A DNA stretch of 64,000 nucleotides from Sulfuricurvum kujiense DSM 16994 (GTDB taxonomy: Bacteria > Campylobacterota > Campylobacteria > Campylobacterales > Sulfurimonadaceae). The position numbers and the translations under genes were made by a program. The notes below the pieces were generated by a model. That model was not told where the DNA came from and searched no databases. It saw nothing but the letters and a program-made list of their open reading frames with translations. Position 1 is the stretch's first letter. Each line of letters begins with the position of its first letter. The stretch is from positions 2,356,001 to 2,420,000 of the forward strand of contig NC_014762.1 in NCBI RefSeq assembly GCF_000183725.1, in the 5' to 3' direction. This document shows, one piece after another, positions 8,793 through 18,168 of the stretch.

Positions 8793-10274
8793 TTATGCGC
8801 CCATAGGCGATGCGTTTTGAAGTTCACTCTCTTCAACACGGCGAGAGCTTGTCATTGTTTTGTACATATTGTACGCGAACAAGAACATACCTACGAGATA
8901 CAATGTACCACCAACCGCACGGATTGTGAAGTAAGGGTGCAATACGGCAACCGTATCGATGAATGAGTAAGCAAGGTTACCGAACTCATCGTGTGCACGC
9001 CACATCATACCTTGTGTAATACCGGCGATCCACATAGAGGTGAAATATAATACAACACCAAGAGTTTGGATCCAGAATTGTGTGTTCATCAACGATTTAG
9101 AATAAATCTCACGTTTGAATACACGAGGAGCCATGTGGAAAAGTGCTGCCATAATCATGAACGCAACCCAACCGAGAACACCGTCATGTACGTGACCGAC
9201 GATCCAGTCTGTAAAGTGAGCCAACGCATTAACCGATTTAATCGCTTGGATCGGACCTTCAAGAGTTGAGAACATGTAGAACGTAGAAGCCAAGATCATG
9301 AATTTGATCAACGGACTGCTCGCAACTTGTTGCCATTCACCCTTCATCGTAAGAAGCATATTGATCGCAGAACCCCATGATGGGAGGATCAATACAACCG
9401 AGAATACAGAACCCATTGTTTGCATCCAATCCGGTACAGTTGAATAGATCAAGTGGTGTCCGCCAGCCCAAAGGTAAACAAACATCAACCCCCAGAACGC
9501 AAGAAGAGACAATTTATATGAATAAACCGCTTGGCCCGATTCTTTCGGAAGGAAGTAGTAGATCATTGCAACGATAGGTACAGTAAATCCGAACGCAACC
9601 GCGTTGTGTCCATACCACCATTGAACAAGAGCATCATTGGTTCCTGAGTACATTGAAACAGAGTGGTACCATGCACCGATTCCGCCAGACGCAAAATAGG
9701 TTGGGATTTCCATGTTGTTGAAAAGATACAACATTGCGATACCGAGGAATGTAGCAATGTAATACCAGATAGAGATGTACAATGATTTTTCACGGCGAAT
9801 ACCGATCAAACCGAAAATTGACATACCCCAAATAACCCATACCACAACAACTGCGATATCGATCGGCCATTCAAATTCCGCATACTCTTTTGATGTTGTA
9901 ATCCCCATTAACAATGAGCCTACAACTGCAACAACGACTAGTAGATAAAGTGCAAAATGCAATTTACCGAGGAACATCAAGAATTTTGATTCCGCCATTG
10001 ATACTTTTAGAACACGTTGTCCAACATAGTACCATGTAGCCCAAATACCGCTAAAGGTAAATCCAAAAATTACTGCATCGGTGTGCAGCGGACGTAGACG
10101 GCTGAAGTTTGTATATTCTGCCAATCCTGAACCCGCAATTGTATTAACGGCAGGAAATGCCATTTCCCACGCTAAAATAACGCCGACAAGCATCCCGACG
10201 ATTCCGAGTAACACCGTTGTAAGCATAAACATCTTTGCAACCGTGTAATCATACTCCAATGGACGATTATCCAT
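8793..10274 (-). CDS. ccoN: cbb3 oxidase catalytic subunit I (CcoN)
   Basis: 493 residues with about 12 membrane segments. Histidines expected to bind haems b and b3 and CuB are visible: PLHTDAVIFGF near the N-terminus, WYGHNAVAFG, GGHHLIYSTVPDW and VGHVHDGVLGW. This is the proton-pumping, oxygen-reducing subunit of a high-affinity oxidase. First gene of the ccoNOQP operon; start ATG with a strong AAGGAGG site. The 289-base leader holds a 17-bp hairpin and a palindrome listed separately. Confidence 0.96.
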   Translation of the reverse strand: MDNRPLEYDYTVAKMFMLTTVLLGIVGMLVGVILAWEMAFPAVNTIAGSGLAEYTNFSRLRPLHTDAVIFGFTFSGIWATWYYVGQRVLKVSMAESKFLMFLGKLHFALYLLVVVAVVGSLLMGITTSKEYAEFEWPIDIAVVVVWVIWGMSIFGLIGIRREKSLYISIWYYIATFLGIAMLYLFNNMEIPTYFASGGIGAWYHSVSMYSGTNDALVQWWYGHNAVAFGFTVPIVAMIYYFLPKESGQAVYSYKLSLLAFWGLMFVYLWAGGHHLIYSTVPDWMQTMGSVFSVVLILPSWGSAINMLLTMKGEWQQVASSPLIKFMILASTFYMFSTLEGPIQAIKSVNALAHFTDWIVGHVHDGVLGWVAFMIMAALFHMAPRVFKREIYSKSLMNTQFWIQTLGVVLYFTSMWIAGITQGMMWRAHDEFGNLAYSFIDTVAVLHPYFTIRAVGGTLYLVGMFLFAYNMYKTMTSSRRVEESELQNASPMGA

Positions 10275-10313
10275 TTACGACCTCCTTAAAGATTCAAAGC
10301 ATAAGAGCCGATT

Positions 10314-10357
10314 AGGGCACCTCTGACTTCGCAAACCTGTGAAATCAAAGATGCCCT
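10314..10357 (-). promoter_or_regulatory. 17-bp hairpin in the ccoN leader
   Basis: On the minus strand AGGGCATCTTTGATTTC pairs along its whole length with GAAGTCAGAGGTGCCCT, giving 17 consecutive pairs of which three are G-U, around a 10-base loop (ACAGGTTTGC). No T-tract follows, so it is not an ordinary terminator. It ends about 40 bases before the ccoN start. Possible roles are mRNA stabilisation, attenuation or a regulatory RNA site. Confidence 0.7.
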
Positions 10358-10361
10358 TAAC

Positions 10362-10378
10362 ACTTTTGTAACAAAAGT
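10362..10378. promoter_or_regulatory. Perfect palindrome, candidate operator upstream of ccoN
   Basis: ACTTTTGT-A-ACAAAAGT, a perfect 8+8 inverted repeat around one base, directly upstream of the ccoN leader hairpin. Symmetry and size suit a dimeric regulator. It is not the TTGAT-N4-ATCAA Fnr box. Which protein binds, if any, cannot be told from sequence. Confidence 0.4.
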
Positions 10379-10530
10379 AGGCTATTAGACACTCTAATGA
10401 TAGCAATACGAGTATTTAGGGAATCTTAAATTATTAAATGTTTTTCACTATATGAAAACTTAACGATAAATTTAAGTTTATTTACAGAATGAGGGGTAAA
10501 AAAGTAACACTTTACGATAGATTATTCGTC

Positions 10531-10568
10531 AAAAAAGGGGATCGCTAATCCTCCGTAGAGGATTTAGC
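10531..10568 (-). terminator. carA terminator overlapping its stop codon
   Basis: On the minus strand GCTAAATCCTC pairs with GAGGATTAGC (one bulged base) around a TACG loop, followed by GATCCCC and six T residues. The left arm starts inside the last codons and stop of carA. Good intrinsic terminator. Confidence 0.75.
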
Positions 10569-11691
10569 GCTGTAAAAGCTGAAGGAACTCGCTAAATATG
10601 TAACGGCTCTCTTTTGGACCCGGACTAGATTCAGGATGGTGTTGAACCGAGAAAACGTGTCCGCTGTTATATCGAAGTCCTTCGATCGTATTGTCAAAAA
10701 GGTTAATATGGGTCACTTCGGCGATTTCGCGTACCGATTCGGGAACATTATAATTATGATTTTGTGCGGTAATTTCAACCATTCCCGTTTTTACGTTTTT
10801 AACCGGATGATTTCCGCCGTGATGTCCGAATTTCAGTTTGTGGGTATCATAGCCGTGAGCGATGCTGAGGAGCTGGTGCCCCAGACAGATACCGAACAGC
10901 GGGATTTTGCGCTCTATCAGTTTTTTAATCTCTTCTTGCTCTTTTTTCAATACAAGCGGATCTCCCGGACCGTTGGAGAGGAATACGCCGTCAATCTCTT
11001 TGGCATCATATCGTGCGATCAGCTCATCGGCATTGAACGTGTTCGGCAATACTTCCACTTCCAATCCCGCTTCGGTAAGCTCGTTGAGAATATTGCGTTT
11101 GACCCCGAAATCGATTGCCGCGATACGCGCTTTCGGAGCAGGCGCGTCGTTGTAACGGAAGTTAAACGGATCGTAAATCCCGTTGCGGTGGACATATGAC
11201 GTTTTGGTACTTACCTCTTCGATATAGTTGATCTCTTCGATGCGCGGAGATTTTTCAAGAAGCTGCTTTAACTCCTCTTTGTCGCTTACCTGTGTCGAAG
11301 CTATCATCATCATCGCCCCCTCAGTTCGGAGCATTTTGGTGATAAAACGGGTATCGATATCGCAAATACCGATGATGCCGTGTTTTTCTAAAAAGGTATG
11401 CAGCGCTTCTTCGGCACGAAAATTCGAATACTCTTTTTGATACTGTCGGACGATGATCCCTTTACAGTGAGCTGATGTGCTTTCCATGTCCTCTTCATTA
11501 ACGCCGACATTACCGATTTCAGGCATCGTGAAGGTGACGAATTGCCCCGCATACGAAGGATCGGTAATAATCTCTTGATAACCGCTCATAGAGGTATTGA
11601 AAACAATTTCGCCGACAGCCGTTGTATCGGCACCGAAACTTTTGGCACTCAGGTAAGTACCGTTTTCGAGATAAATCCAAACATCACGCAT
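10564..11691 (-). CDS. carA: Carbamoyl-phosphate synthase small (glutaminase) subunit
   Basis: 375 residues. The N-terminal CarA domain (ENGTYLSAKSFGADTTAVGEIVFNTSMSGYQEI) precedes a class I glutamine amidotransferase with GVFLSNGPGDP, the nucleophile Cys in FGICLGHQLL, and the His/Glu pair in SVQHHPESSPGP. It releases ammonia from glutamine for CarB to make carbamoyl phosphate for arginine and pyrimidines. carB is not in the window. Start ATG shares its A with the stop of the preceding DUF507 gene. Confidence 0.96.
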   Translation of the reverse strand: MRDVWIYLENGTYLSAKSFGADTTAVGEIVFNTSMSGYQEIITDPSYAGQFVTFTMPEIGNVGVNEEDMESTSAHCKGIIVRQYQKEYSNFRAEEALHTFLEKHGIIGICDIDTRFITKMLRTEGAMMMIASTQVSDKEELKQLLEKSPRIEEINYIEEVSTKTSYVHRNGIYDPFNFRYNDAPAPKARIAAIDFGVKRNILNELTEAGLEVEVLPNTFNADELIARYDAKEIDGVFLSNGPGDPLVLKKEQEEIKKLIERKIPLFGICLGHQLLSIAHGYDTHKLKFGHHGGNHPVKNVKTGMVEITAQNHNYNVPESVREIAEVTHINLFDNTIEGLRYNSGHVFSVQHHPESSPGPKESRYIFSEFLQLLQR

Positions 11692-12242
11692 TATGCCATC
11701 CCCCGTCTGAGCAGTTCATCTTTATAGAGTTTTTCATAAACGATTTCATATTCGTCGGTTCCCGGAATAAGGTTTCGTTTATAGCTTTTAATTTTTTGGA
11801 ATACCGCCGCTTCGATTTCGCTGGAATCGGCGATAGAGCCGGTAATCGCATCGTAAATAATATTTTTGATACGGTTTTCACTCACGTCGTAATTAATCAA
11901 ATCTTCTTCGTACAACTCATCAAGAATTTGATGCGCAATATCCGAATAACGGTCTTCGTACGAGAGGACGACGCCGTACTGCGGTGCCAATTTCTTTTTG
12001 ATCATAAAAAAGAGTTGCCGTTCATCGGCTAGATAAAAATCGATCTGCTCTTCATTGGCATTAACGATCTCTTTGACCTTCTCTTCCAAAGCGATCTCTT
12101 TTTTGATATTGGCGGCCAAAACCTTTTCAGCCTCTTTTGCGGTGCTCTCGAGACCTTTGGTCATAGTAACCAAGCCGCTTCGGCTGAGATCGACAGCAAT
12201 ACGCGTCGCGATATGGGGTACGTGTGTCAGTGAAACCTTCAT
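11691..12242 (-). CDS. DUF507 family protein
   Basis: 183 residues, largely helical, with no membrane segment or cysteine cluster. The patterns MKVSLTHVPHIATRIAVDLSRSG and DRYSDIAHQILDELYEEDLI fit the uncharacterised DUF507 family. Overlaps carA by one base (TAATG), so it is co-translated with it; the pair is conserved in Campylobacterota. Function unknown. Confidence 0.75.
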   Translation of the reverse strand: MKVSLTHVPHIATRIAVDLSRSGLVTMTKGLESTAKEAEKVLAANIKKEIALEEKVKEIVNANEEQIDFYLADERQLFFMIKKKLAPQYGVVLSYEDRYSDIAHQILDELYEEDLINYDVSENRIKNIIYDAITGSIADSSEIEAAVFQKIKSYKRNLIPGTDEYEIVYEKLYKDELLRRGMA

Positions 12243-12314
12243 TGCCAGCCCTGAGTGAAATTTTCTGCATTTTACTCTAAAATACCTCTAAAATCGCTTA
12301 GGAGAAACGGAGTC

Positions 12315-12842
12315 TTACTTAGGAGGCTCCGGCAGTTTTCGCAATTTATCGGTAATTTCCGACCCTTTTTTCGGATCCATCTTCGCCAATATCTGCCCGA
12401 CGACCTTGCTATTGAGTGTACTCATAATATCTGCAGCATCGGAGGCGGGCATCTGAGAAAGGATTTGTGCCGATGCAGCGGGTTTCATTTTTGCGAATGT
12501 TTGAGAGACTTTATCGGATTTAAGCTGTTTGATTTGTTCCAAAACTTTTTTATTTTCATCCAGCATTTTTTTAATCGACTCTTCTTTGGCTCTGATCTCT
12601 GAGAGTTTTTGATCGACTTTCATGTCTTTTCCCTGAACCATCGCCTCTTTTTTGCGCAAAAGGTCTTCCGTTGCCCGTTTTAGAGAATCGAGAGACTGTT
12701 TCTGCTCGTCAATCCGCTCCAATTCGACCAGCAGCTCATTTTTGCGGTCTTCAAAAATCTTGGTACATTCATACGACTTTGTTGCGGGTGCACCGTAAAG
12801 CCCCCCGATCATCACTACTGCTAAGCTCCAAATTAGTTTCAT
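12315..12842 (-). CDS. MotE/MgtE-N-like periplasmic flagellar-associated protein
   Basis: 175 residues. Signal sequence or N-terminal anchor (LIWSLAVVMIGGLYGAPA), a long coiled coil (about residues 25-110) and a C-terminal MgtE-N/FliG-like helical repeat (FAKMKPAASAQILSQMPASDAADIMSTLNSKVVGQILAKMDPKKG). Matches the protein family next to fliJ in Campylobacter (MotE-like), linked to motility and host invasion. Overlaps fliJ by four bases (ATGA). Confidence 0.72.
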   Translation of the reverse strand: MKLIWSLAVVMIGGLYGAPATKSYECTKIFEDRKNELLVELERIDEQKQSLDSLKRATEDLLRKKEAMVQGKDMKVDQKLSEIRAKEESIKKMLDENKKVLEQIKQLKSDKVSQTFAKMKPAASAQILSQMPASDAADIMSTLNSKVVGQILAKMDPKKGSEITDKLRKLPEPPK

Positions 12843-13261
12843 TCTTCCTCTTTTTTATAGATCATAGTACCGATTTCATCCAGCATTTTAGCCTCTTGTG
12901 CTTTGAGATGTTTGAGACGGGCTTTCATCTCCTGGATTTCCAAATATTTAAACTTTTCAAAATCGATCATTGCCGCCTTATAACGTTCCCGCATCTGATG
13001 CTGATTGAACTTCGCGACTTGTACCTTGTTTTGGCACTGCTCGATTGTCTGATGCTGTGCATGGATCATTGCGGTTGCTTGGGTAAATTCGCCGACTGAA
13101 CCTTGTGTCGGCAGTGTCATACGTGAGAGTTCTTCATACGAAAATTTGAGCTTGTCGGTGGCGGAGGCAAGTTCGTTATTGGCACCGATGAGTGCGCGTT
13201 CGGCACTGTCTAAACTCTTTTTTTTGAGTTTGACCAAAGGCTCGTAACGCGACTTGCTCAT
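12839..13261 (-). CDS. fliJ: FliJ-like flagellar export coiled-coil protein
   Basis: 140 residues, almost entirely coiled coil, starting MSKSRYEPLVKLKKKSLDSAE, which is the FliJ N-terminal pattern. FliJ links the flagellar export ATPase FliI to the export gate FlhA. AGGAG site 5 bases upstream of ATG. The identification rests on coiled-coil character, length and its position between purA and the MotE-like gene. Confidence 0.7.
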   Translation of the reverse strand: MSKSRYEPLVKLKKKSLDSAERALIGANNELASATDKLKFSYEELSRMTLPTQGSVGEFTQATAMIHAQHQTIEQCQNKVQVAKFNQHQMRERYKAAMIDFEKFKYLEIQEMKARLKHLKAQEAKMLDEIGTMIYKKEEE

Positions 13262-13313
13262 AAGCGCTCCTATCTGATGTTATACACTTTTCGAGCAAAG
13301 CCCGCAAAGTGGC

Positions 13314-13329
13314 AGGGACAAATGTCCCT
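13314..13329 (-). promoter_or_regulatory. Small hairpin between purA and fliJ
   Basis: AGGGAC / GTCCCT stem with a four-base loop in the 88-base gap between the purA stop and the fliJ start. No T-tract; could be an RNA processing or attenuation site. Weak. Confidence 0.25.
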
Positions 13330-13349
13330 TGCATCCCCCTAAAGCAGGA

Positions 13350-14615
<1,266 letters not shown>

Positions 14616-15461
14616 TTATTGGTGTAATGCGTCAATCAACGCATCGGTGTAAATGGCAAAACCGACCGATACGGTCTCTTCGCTTTTGTAACGTCCGCCC
14701 ATTGCGTACATTTCGTTTCCTTCGATTACGCGGAAAAAAAGCTCATCATAATAGAGCATTTTAGCGTAATAAAGCGGTGCGACGACCACATTAGGGTATT
14801 CCAGCCCTTCGCACAGCTCTTTCATCTTGATCAATTCCGGTTTGATCGCATCAGGGACGATCTCGACTACCGCATCGATCTCGCTGGCATGCTGCATGTA
14901 CACCAACCGCGTCACCCATTCAATTTTCAAAGAGAGAAATTTCTCGATGTTCACATGGCGAAAGTCATCCAAATGTAATCCCAGCATCTCTGAGAGGATG
15001 CGGGGGATATTAATGTTTGAAATTTGCAATAACGGCGAAATTTTCAACTCTTTTAATATACGGGTTGCCTGAGTAAGGGCAACAGAGAGATTCGGCTCAT
15101 CAATGATCTCGACACCGATTTGGTACTGCTCGTCGGCCGGATAACGGTAGACCGGTTGGATATAGAACCATTTTTTATGTTCGGTATTGCCGCCGAGGCG
15201 TTTGTTGACAATACGTACCACGTCGATCGTCGAGTCGGCGCGGAGGCTGATCGGATGGTTTTCGCTGTCGTTTACACGGATAAGCTCACGCTGATCACAA
15301 ACGCTCATGTGCTGATGATACGAAAAAAGAGGGGTTAAAATCTCTTCAAACCCGGCATCACTTAAGAGGGTGCTCGCTTTGGTTTCGATCAACCGTTTTG
15401 TTTTTGCCGCGCCGGCAAAATAGAGTTTTGAGCCTTCCGGGATTTCGTGTTCAAAAACCAT
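14616..15461 (-). CDS. HisZ-like ATP phosphoribosyltransferase regulatory subunit
   Basis: 281 residues from ATG (MVFEHEIPEGSKLYFAG). A class II tRNA-synthetase-like fold related to HisRS: motif 2-like SLRADSTIDVVRIVNKRLG and YIQPVYRYP, and motif 3-like AMGGRYKS. No anticodon-binding domain, so it is not HisRS. Such proteins are HisZ, the regulatory partner of short HisG, or paralogues of unknown role. The longer ORF upstream lies inside the aminotransferase gene and is rejected as the start. Four bases after that gene. Confidence 0.7.
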   Translation of the reverse strand: MVFEHEIPEGSKLYFAGAAKTKRLIETKASTLLSDAGFEEILTPLFSYHQHMSVCDQRELIRVNDSENHPISLRADSTIDVVRIVNKRLGGNTEHKKWFYIQPVYRYPADEQYQIGVEIIDEPNLSVALTQATRILKELKISPLLQISNINIPRILSEMLGLHLDDFRHVNIEKFLSLKIEWVTRLVYMQHASEIDAVVEIVPDAIKPELIKMKELCEGLEYPNVVVAPLYYAKMLYYDELFFRVIEGNEMYAMGGRYKSEETVSVGFAIYTDALIDALHQ

Positions 15462-15465
15462 AATA

Positions 15466-16569
15466 TCAAAGCCCGAAATAGACGGTGTTAAACACGCGGT
15501 TCGCGGTTCCGTCATAAGCGCGGCGTCCCATCTTAGCCAATGCCAGTTCCACCGCATTCGCTGCCCAACACGCTTCGTACGGTGCAATCAGCCCCATGTG
15601 GTTGATACGGAAAATTGAATCTTTGATATGATCTTGTCCACCCGCAACGTTCACATCGAATTCCTTGAGAGTTGAGCGGATTTTTTTCGCTTCGACGTCC
15701 CCTACCGTCGTCATCGAATCGGCCGGATTGGTTGGATAGATGGAAAGGCCGATCGCCTTCATCGCCTCACGGGTCGCTTTCGCGCGGCGTGCCGTATCAG
15801 CGTAGAGTTTATCGAGTCCCCCTTCAGCTTTGATACGGTTTAATACCGCCTCCAAACCGATAGTCAATGTCGTTGCCGCCGTCCACGCCGTTGTATTTTT
15901 GCGCTGATTTTTGATCTCGGTAGCGAGGTTGAAATAATACCCTTTGCCGCTTCCGATTTTCTCAATTGCCGCATTGGATAATCCCATAATAGCAAGCCCC
16001 GGAGGAAGCATCAGCGCTTTTTGGCTCCCTGAGATCAGACAGTCGATATTGGTTACGTCGATTTTCTCGACACCGACCGCCGTAATACCGTCTGCAATGA
16101 CCATAATAGCCGGATTATGTGCTTTTACCGCGCTGGCAATCGCTTCGACACTGTGGCGCAATCCCCCCGCACTTTCGCAGATTTGAATCGCGATCGCGTC
16201 AATATCCGGATTAGCGTTTAGAGCTGCTTGGACTTCTTCCACAGTAGCGGGGGTGTCCCATTCGTGCTTAATCTCAACGTTGGCAATCCCGTGAGCTACG
16301 GCGATTTTCCCGAAACGCTCGCCGAATTTTCCCGAGTTGATCGAGAGGAGTTTGGAGTGAGCCAAATTGATCACCGCCCCCTCCATCGCACCGGTTCCCG
16401 AAGAGGCAAGCATCAACACCTCATCCATTCCAAGCAATTCAAATAACAGTGCACGTGTGCGTTCAAAAATCGCTTCAAACTCAGGAGTACGGTGGTGAAG
16501 CGTCTCACCAGCCATAGCGATACGTACAGACTCAGGTACCGGGGTCGGTCCGGGGGTAAAAAGTAACAT
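15466..16569 (-). CDS. Class V aminotransferase (alanine/serine-glyoxylate type)
   Basis: 367 residues. Starts MLLFTPGPTPVPESV, the substrate-binding loop of the alanine-glyoxylate / serine-pyruvate family. The glycine-rich region ASSGTGAMEG, Asp in VIADGITAVG and PLP-lysine in ISGSQKALMLPPG are all present. In Campylobacterota this gene stands near purA and may serve glycine/serine interconversion; exact substrate unknown. First gene of a minus-strand operon that runs through HisZ-like and purA. AAGGA site about 8 bases upstream. Confidence 0.85.
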   Translation of the reverse strand: MLLFTPGPTPVPESVRIAMAGETLHHRTPEFEAIFERTRALLFELLGMDEVLMLASSGTGAMEGAVINLAHSKLLSINSGKFGERFGKIAVAHGIANVEIKHEWDTPATVEEVQAALNANPDIDAIAIQICESAGGLRHSVEAIASAVKAHNPAIMVIADGITAVGVEKIDVTNIDCLISGSQKALMLPPGLAIMGLSNAAIEKIGSGKGYYFNLATEIKNQRKNTTAWTAATTLTIGLEAVLNRIKAEGGLDKLYADTARRAKATREAMKAIGLSIYPTNPADSMTTVGDVEAKKIRSTLKEFDVNVAGGQDHIKDSIFRINHMGLIAPYEACWAANAVELALAKMGRRAYDGTANRVFNTVYFGL

Positions 16570-16607
16570 TCAAAAATTCCTTGAGGGAAAGTGTCATAAA
16601 TCCGCGC

Positions 16608-16613
16608 ATTTTA
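16608..16613 (-). promoter_or_regulatory. -10 box of the aminotransferase operon
   Basis: TAAAAT on the minus strand, 39 bases before the aminotransferase start, in the 120-base divergent gap with uppP. Confidence 0.4.
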
Positions 16614-16655
16614 TCCTATGTGAGGTTAGGGGAGGTTTAAGGGGCGAGGCTATGG

Positions 16656-16661
16656 TACAAT
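16656..16661 (+). promoter_or_regulatory. -10 box of uppP
   Basis: TACAAT preceded by TATGG (an extended -10 like context), 28 bases before the uppP start. Confidence 0.4.
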
Positions 16662-16689
16662 TGCACCAAAAAAAGAGCAGCTTTATTAT

Positions 16690-17469
16690 ATGACACTATT
16701 TGACGCATTGATCCTCGGCGCACTCGAAGGGGTCACCGAATTTCTCCCTATCTCTTCTACGGGTCATCTTATTTTGGCTTCGCAGCTATTGGGGCTGGAG
16801 CAGACCAACGCCCACAAAGCGTTCGAGGTCTCGATTCAATTGGGAAGCATTCTTGCCGTTTTATTTTTGTATGCAAAGCGGCTCCTTCAAGACAAAATGC
16901 TGTGGCTTAAAATCGGTGTCGCTTTTTTACCGGCAGGTGCTTTGGGATTTTTGTTTTACAAGCAGATTAAAGCGCTCTTCGGAGTCGAAACGGTCAGCAT
17001 TATGCTGATTGCCGGAGGGATCGTATTTTTGCTGTTTGAGTTTCTTCGCCGCAATAAGCCCATCGATTCGGGAAAAGATATCTCCGAACTCAGTTTCAAA
17101 GAGGCCTTTACCATCGGAGTGTTTCAAAGCCTCTCTATGATCCCCGGTACCAGCCGCTCAGGCGCTACCCTCATCGGCGGATTGATTATGGGGCTTAGCC
17201 GTAAAAGTGCGGCGGAGTTTTCGTTTCTCCTCGCTATCCCCACGATGATCATCGCTACCGCGTACGATCTGCTCAAACATCGCAGCGAAATGGTGGTGGA
17301 TGACTATTTCATGCTCTCGGTAGCGTTTATTACGGCATTCGTCTTTGCCCTCGCGACGGTCAAACTTTTCGTCGCATTTGTCAGCCGTCACACCTTTACC
17401 CCGTTTGCGATTTACCGCATTATCGTAGGGATAATCTTTTTCTATTTTGTGGCAGCACTTCCGGCATGA
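16690..17469 (+). CDS. uppP: Undecaprenyl-diphosphatase (BacA/UppP)
   Basis: 259 residues, 7-8 membrane segments. Carries the family signatures [17 protein letters not shown] near the N-terminus and [18 protein letters not shown] in the middle, which hold the catalytic Glu, His, Ser and Arg residues. Recycles undecaprenyl pyrophosphate to the monophosphate for peptidoglycan and polysaccharide export. Its last 28 bases overlap the end of rdgB on the other strand. Confidence 0.95.
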   Translation: MTLFDALILGALEGVTEFLPISSTGHLILASQLLGLEQTNAHKAFEVSIQLGSILAVLFLYAKRLLQDKMLWLKIGVAFLPAGALGFLFYKQIKALFGVETVSIMLIAGGIVFLLFEFLRRNKPIDSGKDISELSFKEAFTIGVFQSLSMIPGTSRSGATLIGGLIMGLSRKSAAEFSFLLAIPTMIIATAYDLLKHRSEMVVDDYFMLSVAFITAFVFALATVKLFVAFVSRHTFTPFAIYRIIVGIIFFYFVAALPA

Positions 17470-18068
17470 GAGCGTAAAAACTTAATCTGATCGATCAAAA
17501 TTTTCGCTAACTCCAACGCTTTGGAACGGTGCGAAAGCCCTTTTTTAATATCGTTCGGCAATTCGCCCAAGGTTTGATCGTATCCGCTCGGTATAAAAAT
17601 CGGATCGTATCCGAACCCGTTCTCACCTCGTAATTCCGTGATAACATCCCCGTGCATCCATCCGTGAACACAGCTCTCCCCTTCACGCGATACGATTGCT
17701 ATCGCCGCCGTATAATGGGCGGGTGAAGTACTCAACCCTTTTTCTTTTAACGCTTCGACAAGTTTGAGGAGGTTATCCCGATCGCTTGCCCCCTCGCCGC
17801 CGTAACGGGCACTGTAAATCCCCGGAGCACCGTCCAATGCATCGACGCTGATCCCGCTGTCATCGGCGACGACAATCGCATTTTCATCCCCCAGCGCCGA
17901 ATATACGGCGCGGGCTTTGATCAATGCATTGGCTTTAAACGACTCGCCGTCTTCGACAATCTCAAATCCCTCGATCAGATCGGTATAAGGGAACACTTCC
18001 CGATCATGAAGAAGCTCGATTATTTCTCGGACTTTCCCTTTGTTTGACGTTGCCAAAACGATTTTCAT
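17442..18068 (-). CDS. rdgB: XTP/dITP pyrophosphatase (Ham1/RdgB)
   Basis: 208 residues. [11 protein letters not shown] at the N-terminus, [25 protein letters not shown] in the middle and [11 protein letters not shown] plus SHRSKAL at the C-terminus are the family signatures. Hydrolyses dITP, ITP and XTP to monophosphates, preventing their use in DNA. Convergent with uppP with overlapping 3' ends. Confidence 0.95.
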   Translation of the reverse strand: MKIVLATSNKGKVREIIELLHDREVFPYTDLIEGFEIVEDGESFKANALIKARAVYSALGDENAIVVADDSGISVDALDGAPGIYSARYGGEGASDRDNLLKLVEALKEKGLSTSPAHYTAAIAIVSREGESCVHGWMHGDVITELRGENGFGYDPIFIPSGYDQTLGELPNDIKKGLSHRSKALELAKILIDQIKFLRSHAGSAATK

Positions 18069-18130
18069 CTCATTCCTTACAATAGACTTTAACGTTCGGT
18101 GTTTACCCGATGTTTCATCTAAGGGTGTAA

Positions 18131-18137
18131 TATAATA
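18131..18137. promoter_or_regulatory. Overlapping divergent -10 boxes (MFS gene / rdgB)
   Basis: TATAATA on the plus strand; the same bases read TATTATA on the minus strand. The plus box is 33 bases from the MFS start; the minus box is 63 bases from the rdgB start. The two genes may share or compete for this element. Confidence 0.45.
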
Positions 18138-18168
18138 CTGAAAATTTTAACGTATCTAAGGTTGCACG

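Larger units (their letters stand above)
10275..10563 (-). promoter_or_regulatory. Leader/regulatory gap upstream of ccoN
   Basis: Largest non-coding gap of the window (289 bases). Read on the minus strand it holds, in order, the carA terminator, an AT-rich stretch, the palindrome at 10362-10378, the 17-bp hairpin at 10314-10357 and the ribosome site of ccoN. The promoter should lie within it, but no convincing TATAAT could be placed; TCTAAT and TATCAT are weak candidates. Confidence 0.5.

Noticed and set aside
10636-11199. Plus-strand ORF of 187 codons
   Set aside because: Antisense to carA, whose catalytic motifs are intact across the same bases.
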